A stretch of 64,000 nucleotides of DNA from Sycobia sp. Sy_11. Taxonomy: Eukaryota > Arthropoda > Insecta > Hymenoptera > Epichrysomallidae. The DNA lies in contig JACCIC010000065.1 of assembly GCA_018907035.1 (NCBI GenBank), forward strand, positions 909,001 through 973,000, in the 5' to 3' direction. The notes below the pieces were generated by a model. It ran no database searches. It worked only from the letters and a program-made list of their open reading frames with translations, and had not been told where the DNA came from. A program made the translations under genes and the position numbers. Shown piece after piece: positions 12,963 through 22,749 of this stretch (position 1 is the first letter of the stretch; the number at the start of each line of letters is the position of its first letter).

Positions 12963-13150
12963 AGTCAATGTCGCCAGACAAACTTTTTGCGTCGTAAACA
13001 AACAGCTGATAAACATACATAATGGAGATATGACGCTCAAATTTCACACGAACATCAAGAAAGTTTATACCAATATAGAAAAAAAATTTACCGATTCAGT
13101 TTAATCGCGGAGTTTAGATGCACCAATCCGGGTCAAATTTGATTATATGG
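12959..13150 (-). repeat. right terminal inverted repeat of mariner copy 2
   Basis: The inverse of 11881-12074, carrying the transposase start codon at its inner edge. It ends at the TA target duplication at 13151-13152. Confidence 0.9.
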
Positions 13151-13152
13151 TA

Positions 13153-13600
13153 AGTACATATTTCATAAACAACAATGATTGCCTAATCTTTGTTTAATAT
13201 TTCATTCTAATCAGGAATAGTTGTCAAATTTTTTATATACCAAGCAATAAATAATATTTTGAATATTTGCCAATGGTCGTTATTTGATTTACTATAAATA
13301 TCTGAGTATTATCATGGATTTATACAAAATTTGTATTTCAATTGCTGGCATTTTTTTAGAAATTTCTGCAAAGTCTCAATCATACATTTACTAAGTATTC
13401 AATTGAATCATTATAGTGTGTTAAAATGAAAAGTTATTAAGAATCTTCTTCTTCATAAAGGCAAAAATGAATGCCATAAGCACCTTCTCAATCATATGCA
13501 TATCAATTTCGAAGGCATCGTGGACCATAAGTCTTTTGCACCTAGATGATGCGTAAATTGTAAATAATAGTTCCAAACAGCTACTTTGTAGTCAAGGTGC
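13153..13600. other. AT-rich spacer
   Basis: I could not find the rest of mariner copy 1 here. No other feature seen. Confidence 0.4.
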
Positions 13601-13885
13601 GCTACTTTAATCGTAGCATAACTCATCGAACACTTGCATAATCGATGAACAAATCGTCCACGACTCCAATCGCTGCACCGTGGCCGCTGCTATGCCATCG
13701 CTGCTGTCACTGAATTATGGATATTCCTCCCCGATATCTGGCAAGAGCGAGCGTTACGCAGGCGTGGAGGAAGGTGTCGCTCGCACTGCTCCTGCCACTG
13801 AATCATTATTATGTAGAGCCCTTCCTCTCCTTCGCGTATCCTCCTTCCTCTCACTCATTCTAGGATATGCGCGGTGAACCATATT
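13601..13885. promoter_or_regulatory. GC-rich island next to a CT tract
   Basis: A compact CpG-containing block directly before a long (CT)n run. A 65-codon open frame (13680-13877 plus) has no recognisable domain. A promoter or enhancer is inferred from composition. Confidence 0.25.
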
Positions 13886-13910
13886 GAGTAAACCGCTTCG
13901 TTATGCTCGA

Positions 13911-13912
<2 letters not shown>

Positions 13913-13951
<39 letters not shown>
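13913..13951. repeat. (CT)n microsatellite
   Basis: An uninterrupted CT repeat of about 39 bp. GA/CT runs of this kind can bind GAGA-type factors in insects. Confidence 0.95.
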
Positions 13952-13955
<4 letters not shown>

Positions 13956-14160
13956 GCACATGTACACACACATTCAGAAGGAAGTTATAAATTAAATTGT
14001 ACAATCACAAAAATAAGAAACAACATTTGGGGAACGAATTGGATCCAGACTGACTAAAGTATCTCTGATTAAGGTCAAAATGAATCTTGTGAAGTTTTAC
14101 TTTCAATGATCTACAAAAACAGCTCAGTGGTTGTATATTGTAAGCCGTTGAAAGCCAATA

Positions 14161-14218
<58 letters not shown>

Positions 14219-15213
14219 GGAGAATAGTTTATTAAAAAGTTTTCTTAAAGTATTCTTAATGTATTAATCAAATTTTTTGGAATGCTTCTGTAGATCATTT
14301 AATAATTGTTCAACTTTAATCCAATAATTTATATGAATATTGTACATATTTTAAAGTATAAATTTTAGTTCTACGTTGGATTCTTTTTAATTTACAGACT
14401 TATCATTGATCTTTATTGAAATGAAAGAAAACTAAATTATCCCAATTATAAAATAAATTTTATTTTATTTACCTTATCCTCTTGAGATGTCGAGATAAAC
14501 TGATCCACATTACTGAGGAACTGTTATTATTTTTTAATTTATTATGGCGCGAAATTGCTGTTAAACTCTCTCTAAAGAACATCAACTTTTTCCATCGCTC
14601 CTCTGCGTCCGACTCGAGAAAGCCCCTCGCCAATGTTCAGAGTACGTACATATATATTGCATAGAAATTTAAAATATGTTACTTTTCGAATAAGACCTTT
14701 TGGTCAAATATTTCATAATTTATGTCCGCAACGCAGGGTCAGCACAAATAATAAATATTTAACTGTATCATTTTTCTCAGCGTTACTTCTTAGATCAAGG
14801 GTGAGGGACCATCCAGGACTAAGTAAAACTCGAGCTTGGTCGATGCTTTAACACAGCAAACACGCTAAGGCGTCCAAATTACTGTACACGTCGTGGCAAT
14901 TAATGTGGTCGCACACAGTTTGACCAAAGTACTGCTTTTATTGTTAAATGATTAAGTAAAATTATAAATAACATTTTTACATTAAATTAACGTTAAATGA
15001 TTTTTAACAGCTTTATATACTATATTTTACATAATAAATATATGGATTTTAAATTTTCAATAAAAATGATGCTTATTATAACTTAACCCATAACAACCAT
15101 TATTATTTTCAGTCTCCTAGTGTAAAAGTGATAATTTTTATATTGGTAGCTGTATACGTATTATATCGAATGAATTCACCAGCTCTCGTTTTGATGGAAC
15201 CGAACTACTTCAT
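13952..15213. other. spacer with (AT)n and a mixed-composition patch
   Basis: It contains an (AT)n microsatellite at 14164-14214. Mixed-composition DNA at about 14560-14960 could be regulatory. Open frames at 14482-14664 and 14633-14851 overlap each other and resemble no family. Confidence 0.4.
14164..14214. repeat. (AT)n microsatellite
   Basis: An uninterrupted alternating A/T run of about 51 bp. Confidence 0.95.
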
Positions 15214-15560
15214 ATGGTCCACGATGTATTACATGTATACGACTTAGTAGTTAGCGCATATCATAATGAAATAATAAAAAATCCATTAACAACATTTGAG
15301 AAAGAAACTTCTGAGATTATGAAGAAATTAAACGATTATAAATTATTCAATGACATACATATGCCATCTATTTCACAAAAATATGGTTCATCAAAATGTT
15401 ATGGATTTATAAAGATAAATAAGGAAAACTTTCTTATAAGACCAATAGTTTCTATGATGAGTTTTCCTAAATAAAATTTGGAAAAACTTTGTACCAAATT
15501 CCTTCAAAACAGCATAAAAAACTGAATCAAATATGGACAATAGCTGTCAATTAAAAAATG
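15214..15560 (+). pseudogene. Penelope-like retroelement reverse transcriptase fragment
   Basis: The open part, about 86 codons, carries the segment KCYGFIKINKE followed by LIRPIVSMM. This matches the YGLPKIHK...PLRPIVS block at the start of the reverse transcriptase of Penelope-like elements. After an in-frame stop at 15472-15474 the same frame continues with NLEKLCTKFLQNSIKN, which resembles the helix that follows in these enzymes. The upstream part (KLNDYKLFNDIHMP) fits the linker before the RT. Neither the catalytic YxDD nor the GIY-YIG endonuclease is present nearby, so it is a small fragment. The assignment rests on short motifs, and another RT family cannot be fully excluded. Confidence 0.6.
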
Positions 15561-15605
15561 AAAATGAAAAATATGAAAACTAATAAGTGTCAATCTCAAG
15601 GTTTG

Positions 15606-16060
15606 TCTGAAATTAGGTCTGCGCCCCAGAAATTATTGGGGCCCTATAGTGAATTATACGGCCCTGAAATTCATGAGGAATCCTTGAAGTTTAGGCTACT
15701 ACCTTGGAATATTCTAGGAGTCACTGAAATGAAGCCTACGGCCCTATCATTTGTCAGAAGCCCCTATCAGAATGCCTACGACCCTAGAACTCTGAAGACG
15801 CCGCTGATATTAGGTATACGGTTTTGGTATTTTCGCGAGGTCGTGATATTCATATTGCAGCCTAGGAATTCTGGAGGAGCTCCGAATTGTGGTATATAGC
15901 CCTGAAATTACCGAGGGGTCATTTAATTTAAGTCGATGAGCCCCGAATTTCTGGGCGGCCTGGAAATTCAGCCTACGCCTTTAAAAATCCAGAATGACTT
16001 TGAAATTAAGTCTACGTCTGTGAAACTAAGTCTAGGGTCCCCTTATTCATGAAGAGGCCA
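15606..16060 (+). repeat. degenerate ~39-bp tandem repeat, about 11.5 units
   Basis: The block breaks into units of 38-41 bp with an approximate consensus CCTGAAATTAAGCCTACGG then CCCTGAAATTCNTGAGGAG. Each unit is itself a dimer of two related halves of about 20 bp, both starting CTGAAATT. Units differ heavily, so the array is old. The period is close to 13 codons, which leaves a 113-codon chance frame open (15558-15899 plus). The composition is much richer in GC than the flanks. I know no named satellite with this unit. Confidence 0.8.
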
Positions 16061-16798
16061 TAATATAAATTTATGTTTCTATAATTTTAGAGCAGTCTTC
16101 TAATTTGAAATTAAGTTTATAATTATAATTATATAATATTATCTTAATAATATTATAATGAAAAATAAAATAGATAGGGTTAGTCACTATACCAGAATAT
16201 ACAATCGAATTTACTAATGTGTCAAAGAGGTTTATTTAATATATCTATGCTTGGTTCATAACCTTTTAAATATATATCAATCGTGAACTCTAACTGCTAG
16301 AGTCAGCTATTAACAAACAACGATAACTAATCATTTCATTTCATAAGAATTCAATCGTTTCATTTCACAAGAACAAGTTATTTTATTAGATGTATATAAT
16401 AAAGGAGTTTTAATTATTCATTTCATTACAGTTCCCACCTTCTGTTACGAACAGAACCCGAATTAGCTGTAAGAATTTATATTTAAACAAGAAAATACCT
16501 TCTAACAGTTTTTACAATTTAAACTTAAACTTATTGAAATTTCTGTGCCGTTCTAATTAATTTATAGGTTTAGATTATAGATTATATCACAGTAAAGGAT
16601 TTTATATTGTGTAAACTAATATATGAAATAAGATATTTTCTTTATCACTGATAGCTTTATGTATGTTTATATTTTAAGAAAGTAGAGCTATAAATTTAAA
16701 TGTAATTTTATGATTTTCAATGTCAAAATGATTTTGTCTGATATTATATTAAAATAATGTGTAATAGTTTTTAAGAAGTTTTATAATATTGCGTCAAC

Positions 16799-16845
<47 letters not shown>

Positions 16846-17285
16846 AATATATATATATAAATAGATATAGGTTTAATATTTCTTTATATAATTATATATA
16901 GTTATAAATTATACTGCGGAAAATGTTAAGTTTTAAGATTAAAAAATAACATAAATAAGAGATAAATGTAATACGATATTTTCGAGATAATACTATAATG
17001 AAGAAATGTATATGCGATCTCCTCGGACAAAACGGCGCCACACAAATTCAAAAGAGGAAAACTGTTTATAACTTATATGTAAGTATATACGAGATATCGA
17101 GTAATTCTCGACGAAATCATTGTTGGAAATTTTAAATCTTATTCAATAATGTATAATTTAAAATTTAGAATTGAACTTTAAATGATTTGATTTAATTTAT
17201 TTGAGTTTAAAATTAATTAATTGTTGAAGTCAGGATCGAGAGAAAACCTTCGTTAAAGGCCACAAAATTGTATACAACTAAAGTA
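16061..17285. other. AT-rich spacer
   Basis: It contains (TA)n at 16800-16860. A short stretch at 16220-16432 starts TGT, carries AATAAA and ends ACA, and has two similar CATTTCATTTCA segments. A small solo LTR is possible but has no target duplication. Confidence 0.35.
16800..16860. repeat. (TA)n microsatellite, interrupted
   Basis: An alternating A/T run with small breaks near 16840-16848. Confidence 0.9.
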
Positions 17286-17289
17286 TACG

Positions 17290-17560
17290 CTTGATCCGTA
17301 CCATGACGGGTAAAACCGAAGATTTTTCTGAAGACTGACTTTTATATGATTTACAACTAAGGTAATCAAATACTATTGGGAGGAAAATCTTGAGATTTTA
17401 CGAAAGAGATTTAACTGATTATGCTTCCATAAAAGCAATTGATCCGTGGTGTGACGGAAAATTCAGAAATTTTCTTTCTAATAGCTCTTCTACAGATTCA
17501 CAAATAAGGTGACTGTATTTTAGCTTTAAGAAAATTTCGAGAATTTTGAAAGAAGTATGG
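17290..17560 (+). repeat. two diverged copies of a ~148-bp direct repeat
   Basis: TTGATCCGT at 17291 and again at 17439 starts two alignable units. Shared landmarks in the same order are GACGG, an A-rich step, TTTTCT, a CAAMTAAGGT motif (near 17351 and 17500) and GAGATTTT/GAGAATTTT. A related CTAAGGTGATTGTC occurs again near 17727. It may be part of the decayed element that continues downstream. Confidence 0.6.
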
Positions 17561-17745
17561 ACGGCGTCGGATTACCACCTCAGGTTCTCCGACCGTCCGG
17601 CTGCGCGAAAAATTTAGGCTCCGATCGACGAATGGGGCCAGAAATTTGACCGGCGATAAGAAGGAATGTAAGTCTATAAAGGGCGCTATGTTAGCGCAGA
17701 AATGATTATTCGTGTCTCGTCTATACTAAGGTGATTGTCATTTGT
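17561..17745 (+). mobile_element. possible LTR or promoter fragment with TATA box
   Basis: A GC-rich block with TATAAAG at 17676-17682, preceded by TAAGT, and a small hairpin GCGC...GCGC at 17684-17698. The TAAGT-TATAAAG arrangement resembles the one at 1325-1338, but the rest is not alignable by eye. No target duplication or partner copy was found. Confidence 0.3.
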
Positions 17746-18165
17746 ATTTTTCTTTCATTATATATTAAAATTCAATTTATTCAATGCTCTTTTAAACTTT
17801 TATTATTTTTAAACCTCCCAGTAAATAGTTTATTACACCTTCCATAATTTATTTTAATACCTTTAAATTATAACTTCTTTCTTTGGATCATGTAATTGTA
17901 TGAGGGTGTAAATTGAAGATTTTTAATACGGGCTGTGAAAGTATGAACGTAACGCCTACCTCTAGGCAACCCGCCTTTACGTATACAACGTACAAATGTC
18001 AAAAAGATTTATGCGATTTTAATCTAGATCGATATATACGTTATATTTCTATTATATGTTATATTATTATGTACGTTATATTTCTATTATATGTTATTGT
18101 TATAATATAATCAAAAATGAATAATGAAACTAATGGTTTCTTTAGCCGAAAATTTTTGTATTACG
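17746..18165. other. AT-rich spacer
   Basis: Nothing supported. The open frame at 17913-18110 ends in an Ile/Tyr-rich stretch produced by repeated TATAT sequence. Confidence 0.5.
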
Positions 18166-18175
18166 TCTTTTCACA

Positions 18176-18208
18176 GCATTTCGGACAGGTTAATCTGTCC
18201 TTAGTTAA
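18176..18208 (-). other. hairpin-GAAA motif resembling retroelement ribozyme termini
   Basis: On the minus strand a CTAA segment is followed by the perfect stem GGACAG (18200-18195 inverse) and CTGTCC (18188-18183 inverse), and then GAAA. Hammerhead-type ribozymes in Penelope-like elements have CTGANGA, stem II, GAAA in this order. The first core is damaged here (CTAAGGA). It may be a decayed ribozyme or an element terminus. Confidence 0.35.
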
Positions 18209-18940
18209 GTACTATAACAGAATAGTAATCATCGAAATAATAGAAAAATAAGTACTGTAATAATGTATTGACTTGATAAAACTTAAAAAATATAATATTG
18301 CGTACCATTTAAAATAAATTAAAGTCCAAAGAAACAAAACTTGATGATCAATTACTACTGAAGATTATAACAAGGTAATTTTAATAATATATAATGAAGT
18401 ACCTTATAAGTCAATATAATAGTGCACTATTATAACAATATAACACACTTATTGGATAATTCTTGTTATTTTTGAACATAAATTATTTCTGACAAGAAAC
18501 GTTTATAAATATTATTTTCTACTAATTATAATTCTGACATTATTCAAATGTTCTTAATTTATAGTTGTAGTAAAATAATGTAATGATAAACTATTAATTT
18601 CATAAACTACAGTTCTATTATTTAAAACCTTTAATATGAACATATTTTAATACTATCATGCATTATATTCATTAATAATTACAATATACAGATTCCAATT
18701 TTTAAACTTCAAGGATGAGTTTGAGTATTTCTAATTAAATTTTATATTTATTATTAATATTAAAGTACCTTTAATATTAAAGTACATTTTTTATTATAAG
18801 AATTCTATTTATTAGATAACTTTTATTACTCAATTAGTTTTCTAATAATCTTAACATTATTATATAATTTCTATTTTGTAATTGCATGTACGTCTTTTAT
18901 TTAAAATAGTTTAATTATTGGTTAATTTAATTTATCAGTT
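18209..18940. other. very AT-rich spacer
   Basis: No features seen. Confidence 0.5.
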
Positions 18941-18946
18941 TGGTCC

Positions 18947-18975
18947 CTGACGAGGAGCCGTAGCGAGCTCGAAAC
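18947..18975 (+). other. hammerhead-like core motif
   Basis: CTGACGA at 18947-18953 is followed by a hairpin with GAGC (18955-18958) and GCTC (18967-18970), then GAAAC at 18971-18975. This is the order of the conserved hammerhead core (CUGANGA, stem II, GAAA). The usual G10.1-C11.1 pair leaves an imperfect stem, and I could not place a convincing stem III and cleavage site, so catalytic function is unproven. Confidence 0.4.
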
Positions 18976-20261
18976 TTTGGACAACTACAGCAGATCTTCA
19001 ATTAGTAAAGGTAGTGGGGACAGTCAGATTGCACTTTACTAATAAAGAATTTTTGTCAGCTAATATATTTTTATTTCAGATTAATCTAGGGAGGTGATTT
19101 TAAACAAGGACAGTCTAACTGTGATTATAATTTCATTTAATTATATATTATATGTATTAATATTAATATAAGCATATATTATATATTATTAGAATTATAT
19201 ATTATTTTTAATTTAATTGAACTGTAAGACCAATAAAAATATTTATTAATTTCTTCTTTTATTTAACAATATATAATATAATAATACTATGTTATTATTC
19301 TATATTATGTATTGAAAACCATTTTAAAGAAAATATTTACAAGAAGCAGTGCATTCTTTATATTGATAATTAGAATTATTTATAATAATTCTGGTTAACT
19401 TCCTTAATGTTTACGTTGGAGCTATGATGGTAAATTCTATATTTATGAAATTTTTAAATGAATAAGATGAATAGTCTAAAATGCTAGTACACTTTATTAA
19501 TATTATATTTTTAATAAGGTAAATTTTTTTATTTCTAAATTAAATTTTTTTTAATTGTAATAAGAAAGTAAAAAAAAATAATACAAATATTGATTGTAAA
19601 ATACATCAGGAAAAATGTTCCGAAAATTGAATGCATTATGGAAAAATTATTACCATTGTATTGTCTCCACCTTCGCCGTAAAATAAATAGTCGTAAAACT
19701 TCGCCAAACACTCTTGCCATCGCTACTATAATGTACATCAGGAAGTATTTGTAAGAGAAGATAACAATTCTAATTTATACCTTTGATTTGTTAAAGGTAC
19801 TGAAATTTACGTAAATTAGTTTTGTAAAAGCATAATGTACAAAGATTTTGTATATAAATAGTTATTAAAATCTAGTCGAGCAGGACCTTTCCAACATTCC
19901 TAGCCATTGTTTCTTTTTAATATAGCACACTTTTGAGTATACAGAGAGCACTTTGCACTAACTCACACGGCGTACTTTGCGTTTTTCTGTAACACTGAAA
20001 TAAAACAGCTATTACATTTCTCTGGATCAGGCGCAAGAAATATTTTGTATTCCGCCTAGATCAACACTTCACCCGTCATTTTTCTCACGCTGCTGTAGTT
20101 ATAATCGCCGTTTGAGCATGCTTCTACAAAATTTAAATCTTATTAATCCTTAATAAAATAAATTTGGTATAAGTTAAAAAGTTAATTGTAACGTATAAAA
20201 CCTTTTTTTTAATTGTCGGATATAGCAACGGTGAATTCTTTATTGAATTAATTTGAAGGCA
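18976..20261. other. AT-rich spacer
   Basis: Nothing supported. A minus-strand open frame at 19535-19738 is hydrophobic at its end and resembles no family. Confidence 0.5.
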
Positions 20262-20570
20262 AAAGATTCGTTGGACTTACGTTCGGTTAGAACATGTCGA
20301 ACTGTTATTTGATTCAACCTTATCATTAATTGATGACAATGATTTATGAATACTTTACGTCCTCTTAATGAGCAAATTAAGTAATTTAGATCTCCGATTT
20401 CAATCACAGTTTATCTTTTTGAATTCAACACGCGTTATTTCTATTTTGCATATCCGTACTAGTGCGTTACAGCATATGCAAATAGGGTCAATATTAAATA
20501 ACGACGTAGATAAATGATGGCCATTAATTAACTGCGACACTTATAATTACTGTACAACATTTCTAAATTT
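20262..20570. promoter_or_regulatory. candidate enhancer with POU octamer and homeodomain sites
   Basis: The exact octamer ATGCAAAT lies at 20476-20483, with the related TTTTGCATAT near 20445. TTAATTGATGACAATG near 20335, AAATTAAGTAATTTA near 20373 and TTAATTAA at 20525-20532 supply homeodomain cores. The sequence is of higher complexity than its flanks and has no open frame. Clusters like this occur in developmental enhancers; function is inferred. Confidence 0.35.
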
Positions 20571-20804
20571 TAACTAGTGTTAATAAATAAACTTAAGTAC
20601 TTAGATATTTTCAAATCAAAGACAATTGATACAACTTTTGTTCTCTTATCATGCACTGCAATATTGCATTTAGTACTATTAATTTTAGTACTATTAATTT
20701 GTATATGGTTATATTCATTCATAGTCACCATTCAATTCTTCCAGTTTCAATACCTATGCGTTACTCATAGTACAGAATACTTGAAAGAAATTTCTTGATT
20801 TAAC
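20571..20804. other. spacer
   Basis: A 73-codon plus-strand frame (20577-20798) with a hydrophobic middle is present. No domain is recognisable and the composition is AT-driven, so I do not call it a gene. Confidence 0.3.
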
Positions 20805-21565
20805 ATCAACCTGATAGCTATCCTTCTTGTAATGAAATTTTAAGCTATTCAGTCCTTTTGCCATATCTGTTTCTAAATATTCTTGTGGGCAATAGATGTT
20901 GTGTATCTTCTGTAATGTTATGATTTGATTTCTTTTATGATGCTCTTATACTGAAGAAATTTTCTTACTAGTTCTGCTGTGCAATTGTAGCTTTTTTTAG
21001 AATTATAACAATTTCCTGTCTTTTTTTTATTTTTAACCCTACTGTTTCATACTAAATATTAGATATATTCTTGATGAGATAAAGCACATGATTAACTGTT
21101 ATTGGAACTTTCATATATTTTGTTACCAGATACAGATCTCCCAATTCATCAACAGGCTTTAACTAATTTCTCATAATATCTTCATCAAAAATGTCAGAAA
21201 AACCTTCAATATTATTATTGAAAATTACCATAAATTTTTTTAAACGAGTTAATCTACTCAAGCTTGCACGGATACGTTTATGATGACGTGGAACTGTCTC
21301 ATATATCATTGCGTTTCTATTGAGTTAATGGAAAACTGCTTGATCATATCTGATTTCAGTTAAAGAACCAAAACCCCATACTTTTGAAATAATTTAAATT
21401 AAATTTTAAAATATTTTATGGTGATTTTTCCCTAGAAAATTCTTTCTCTAGAAAATGTCTTAATTGTTCGCTCTTGCTTAACCGAGAAACCTCTCTATTT
21501 GCTGATCTGGCTAATGTTCTGATACCAGCGCTGTTCACGCGTCTATAGCTGCTACAAATAAGGAT
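20805..21565 (-). pseudogene. unrecognised broken coding region
   Basis: Three stretches read as protein-like on the minus strand. The first, about 21565 to 21425, includes RTLARSANREVSRL and SEQLRHFLEKEF. The second, in a different frame from about 21387 to 20970, has only three isolated stops in some 135 codons and includes YETVPRHHKRIRASL and KPVDELGDLYLVTKYMKV. The third, shifted again, near 20925 to 20810, includes IYCPQEYLETDMAKGLNSL and FHYKKDSYQVDV. Amino-acid use is balanced, unlike the Lys/Ile/Phe runs of AT-rich noise. I cannot name the family. A pseudogene of a host gene, an unrecognised transposon protein or an old viral insertion are all possible. It directly abuts the BEL/Pao LTR. 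Confidence 0.45.
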
Positions 21566-21579
21566 TATGCCTGCCTATA

Positions 21580-22033
21580 TGTGAGAGCAGGTAGAATAGC
21601 CTTACACATTGTAACAAGAAAGGTCGTATACCAATTTGAACCATTATGCCATTTGGCATTCGGACTTTCCTGTATTTAAGTTCTAGTGTGGCGTACTGTA
21701 ATGTAGAATTGCACCTTTACCTGTTCCTACACTTTCGACGCTCCATGTATCCCCCATTACACCAACCAATCATAATTTGTCCCTACCCCTTCCAAACCAA
21801 AATAATATTTGCTGTATTGTATGGAAGTTAATGTGTCAACACGCTCAAGCAAGGAGCTTTTACTTATATATTTCCGCACTTACTGTAATTCTCTTGTTAT
21901 TGTTGTACATAATAAATATATCTAGTATAGAATTCGAGTTTTATATTTCTTAACATTAAATGCACGGGTGGAGTGAGCAATCTACTGAATTTGTGTTCAA
22001 TAATTAAATGAATTTTTGCTCATCGTCAAAACA
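21580..22033 (+). repeat. putative 5' LTR of the BEL/Pao element
   Basis: The right end is well placed: ACA at 22031-22033 lies 3 bp before the primer site. A polyadenylation signal AATAAA lies at about 21910. The left end is guessed at TGTGAGAG (21580), because protein-like minus-strand sequence reaches 21565. Without a 3' copy the length (about 454 bp) is uncertain. Confidence 0.45.
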
Positions 22034-22036
22034 TTT

Positions 22037-22053
22037 TGGTCCTTCGAGCCGGA
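22037..22053 (+). other. primer binding site, tRNA-Tyr
   Basis: TGGTCCTTCGAGCCGGA is the complement of the 3' end of animal tRNA-Tyr including CCA. It stands 3 bp after the LTR end, the standard position for priming minus-strand DNA synthesis. Confidence 0.85.
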
Positions 22054-22253
22054 TATATGACACCAATCAAGTTCACGTACAGATCAAGAAAAGAAGCAAA
22101 CAACAACAAGGTGTATAATCATATTGTACATCAGTGAGGCCAGATACGACTATTTTAGAGTTGACAAATAACAGTGTGTAATTGTTTGGAAAAATTTGTG
22201 CGGAAATTCGTGCTATATTTTTAATAAAGAAGTGCTAGTGATCTATAGTGTTA

Positions 22254-22315
<62 letters not shown>

Positions 22316-22749
22316 GTAACAAGAAATACTAAGAAGATATACAAAATCAGTATAGATCTATCAAGCAAGAACAAGTAATCCAATTTTGGACAGAAACTAT
22401 TATATACTAGATAGAATGAAATAAATAGAATATTTTCAAGGTAACAATTCAAGCTTGTGTTACTACAAGTTTTCAACCGTCAAGTATTCGAGTAGACATC
22501 TAATTTTAGACCAGCTATAGTTGAATGTGTGAACAGAAGAAGAAATTTTAATAAAAGGAAGATTTGGCTGAATTGTAATTCCAGTTCAATGAACGCAAAA
22601 AGTAGCTGAGAAGAGGCTGGGATCATTACAAGTATCAACTACAATCATAATTAAGGTAAGAGCATCTCTATCAAACATTCTCCTTTTCGATTCTTGAGTT
22701 CCGTAAATTTATCCTTACAAGCAAGTGTTAACTAAAAATCATAACGGAT
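22054..22749 (+). other. BEL/Pao leader with (AT)n
   Basis: Untranslated leader between the primer site and gag, with an (AT)n microsatellite at 22255-22312. No coding frame. Confidence 0.6.
22255..22312. repeat. (AT)n microsatellite
   Basis: An uninterrupted alternating A/T run of about 58 bp within the retrotransposon leader. Confidence 0.95.

Larger units (their letters stand above)
11881..13150 (-). mobile_element. mariner element with ~193-bp terminal inverted repeats (copy 2)
   Basis: A complete element boundary is visible. CCATAT at 11881 and ATATGG ending at 13150 start long inverted repeats, and TA at 11879-11880 and 13151-13152 is the expected target duplication. The two arms are about 85-90% identical by eye, with small gaps. 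The transposase lies on the minus strand between them and nearly fills the space. It is inserted just beyond the readable end of mariner copy 1 on the opposite strand, so it arrived in or beside that older copy. Mariner TIRs are usually about 30 bp; longer ones are known in some mariner lineages. Confidence 0.9.

Noticed and set aside
16220..16432. A small solo LTR (TGT...AATAAA...ACA)
   Set aside because: No target duplication, no primer site and no second copy; in AT-rich DNA these short signals arise by chance.
19600..19745. Minus-strand stretch QECLAKFYDYLFYG that looked transposase-like
   Set aside because: Too short, no family motif and no neighbouring coding sequence.
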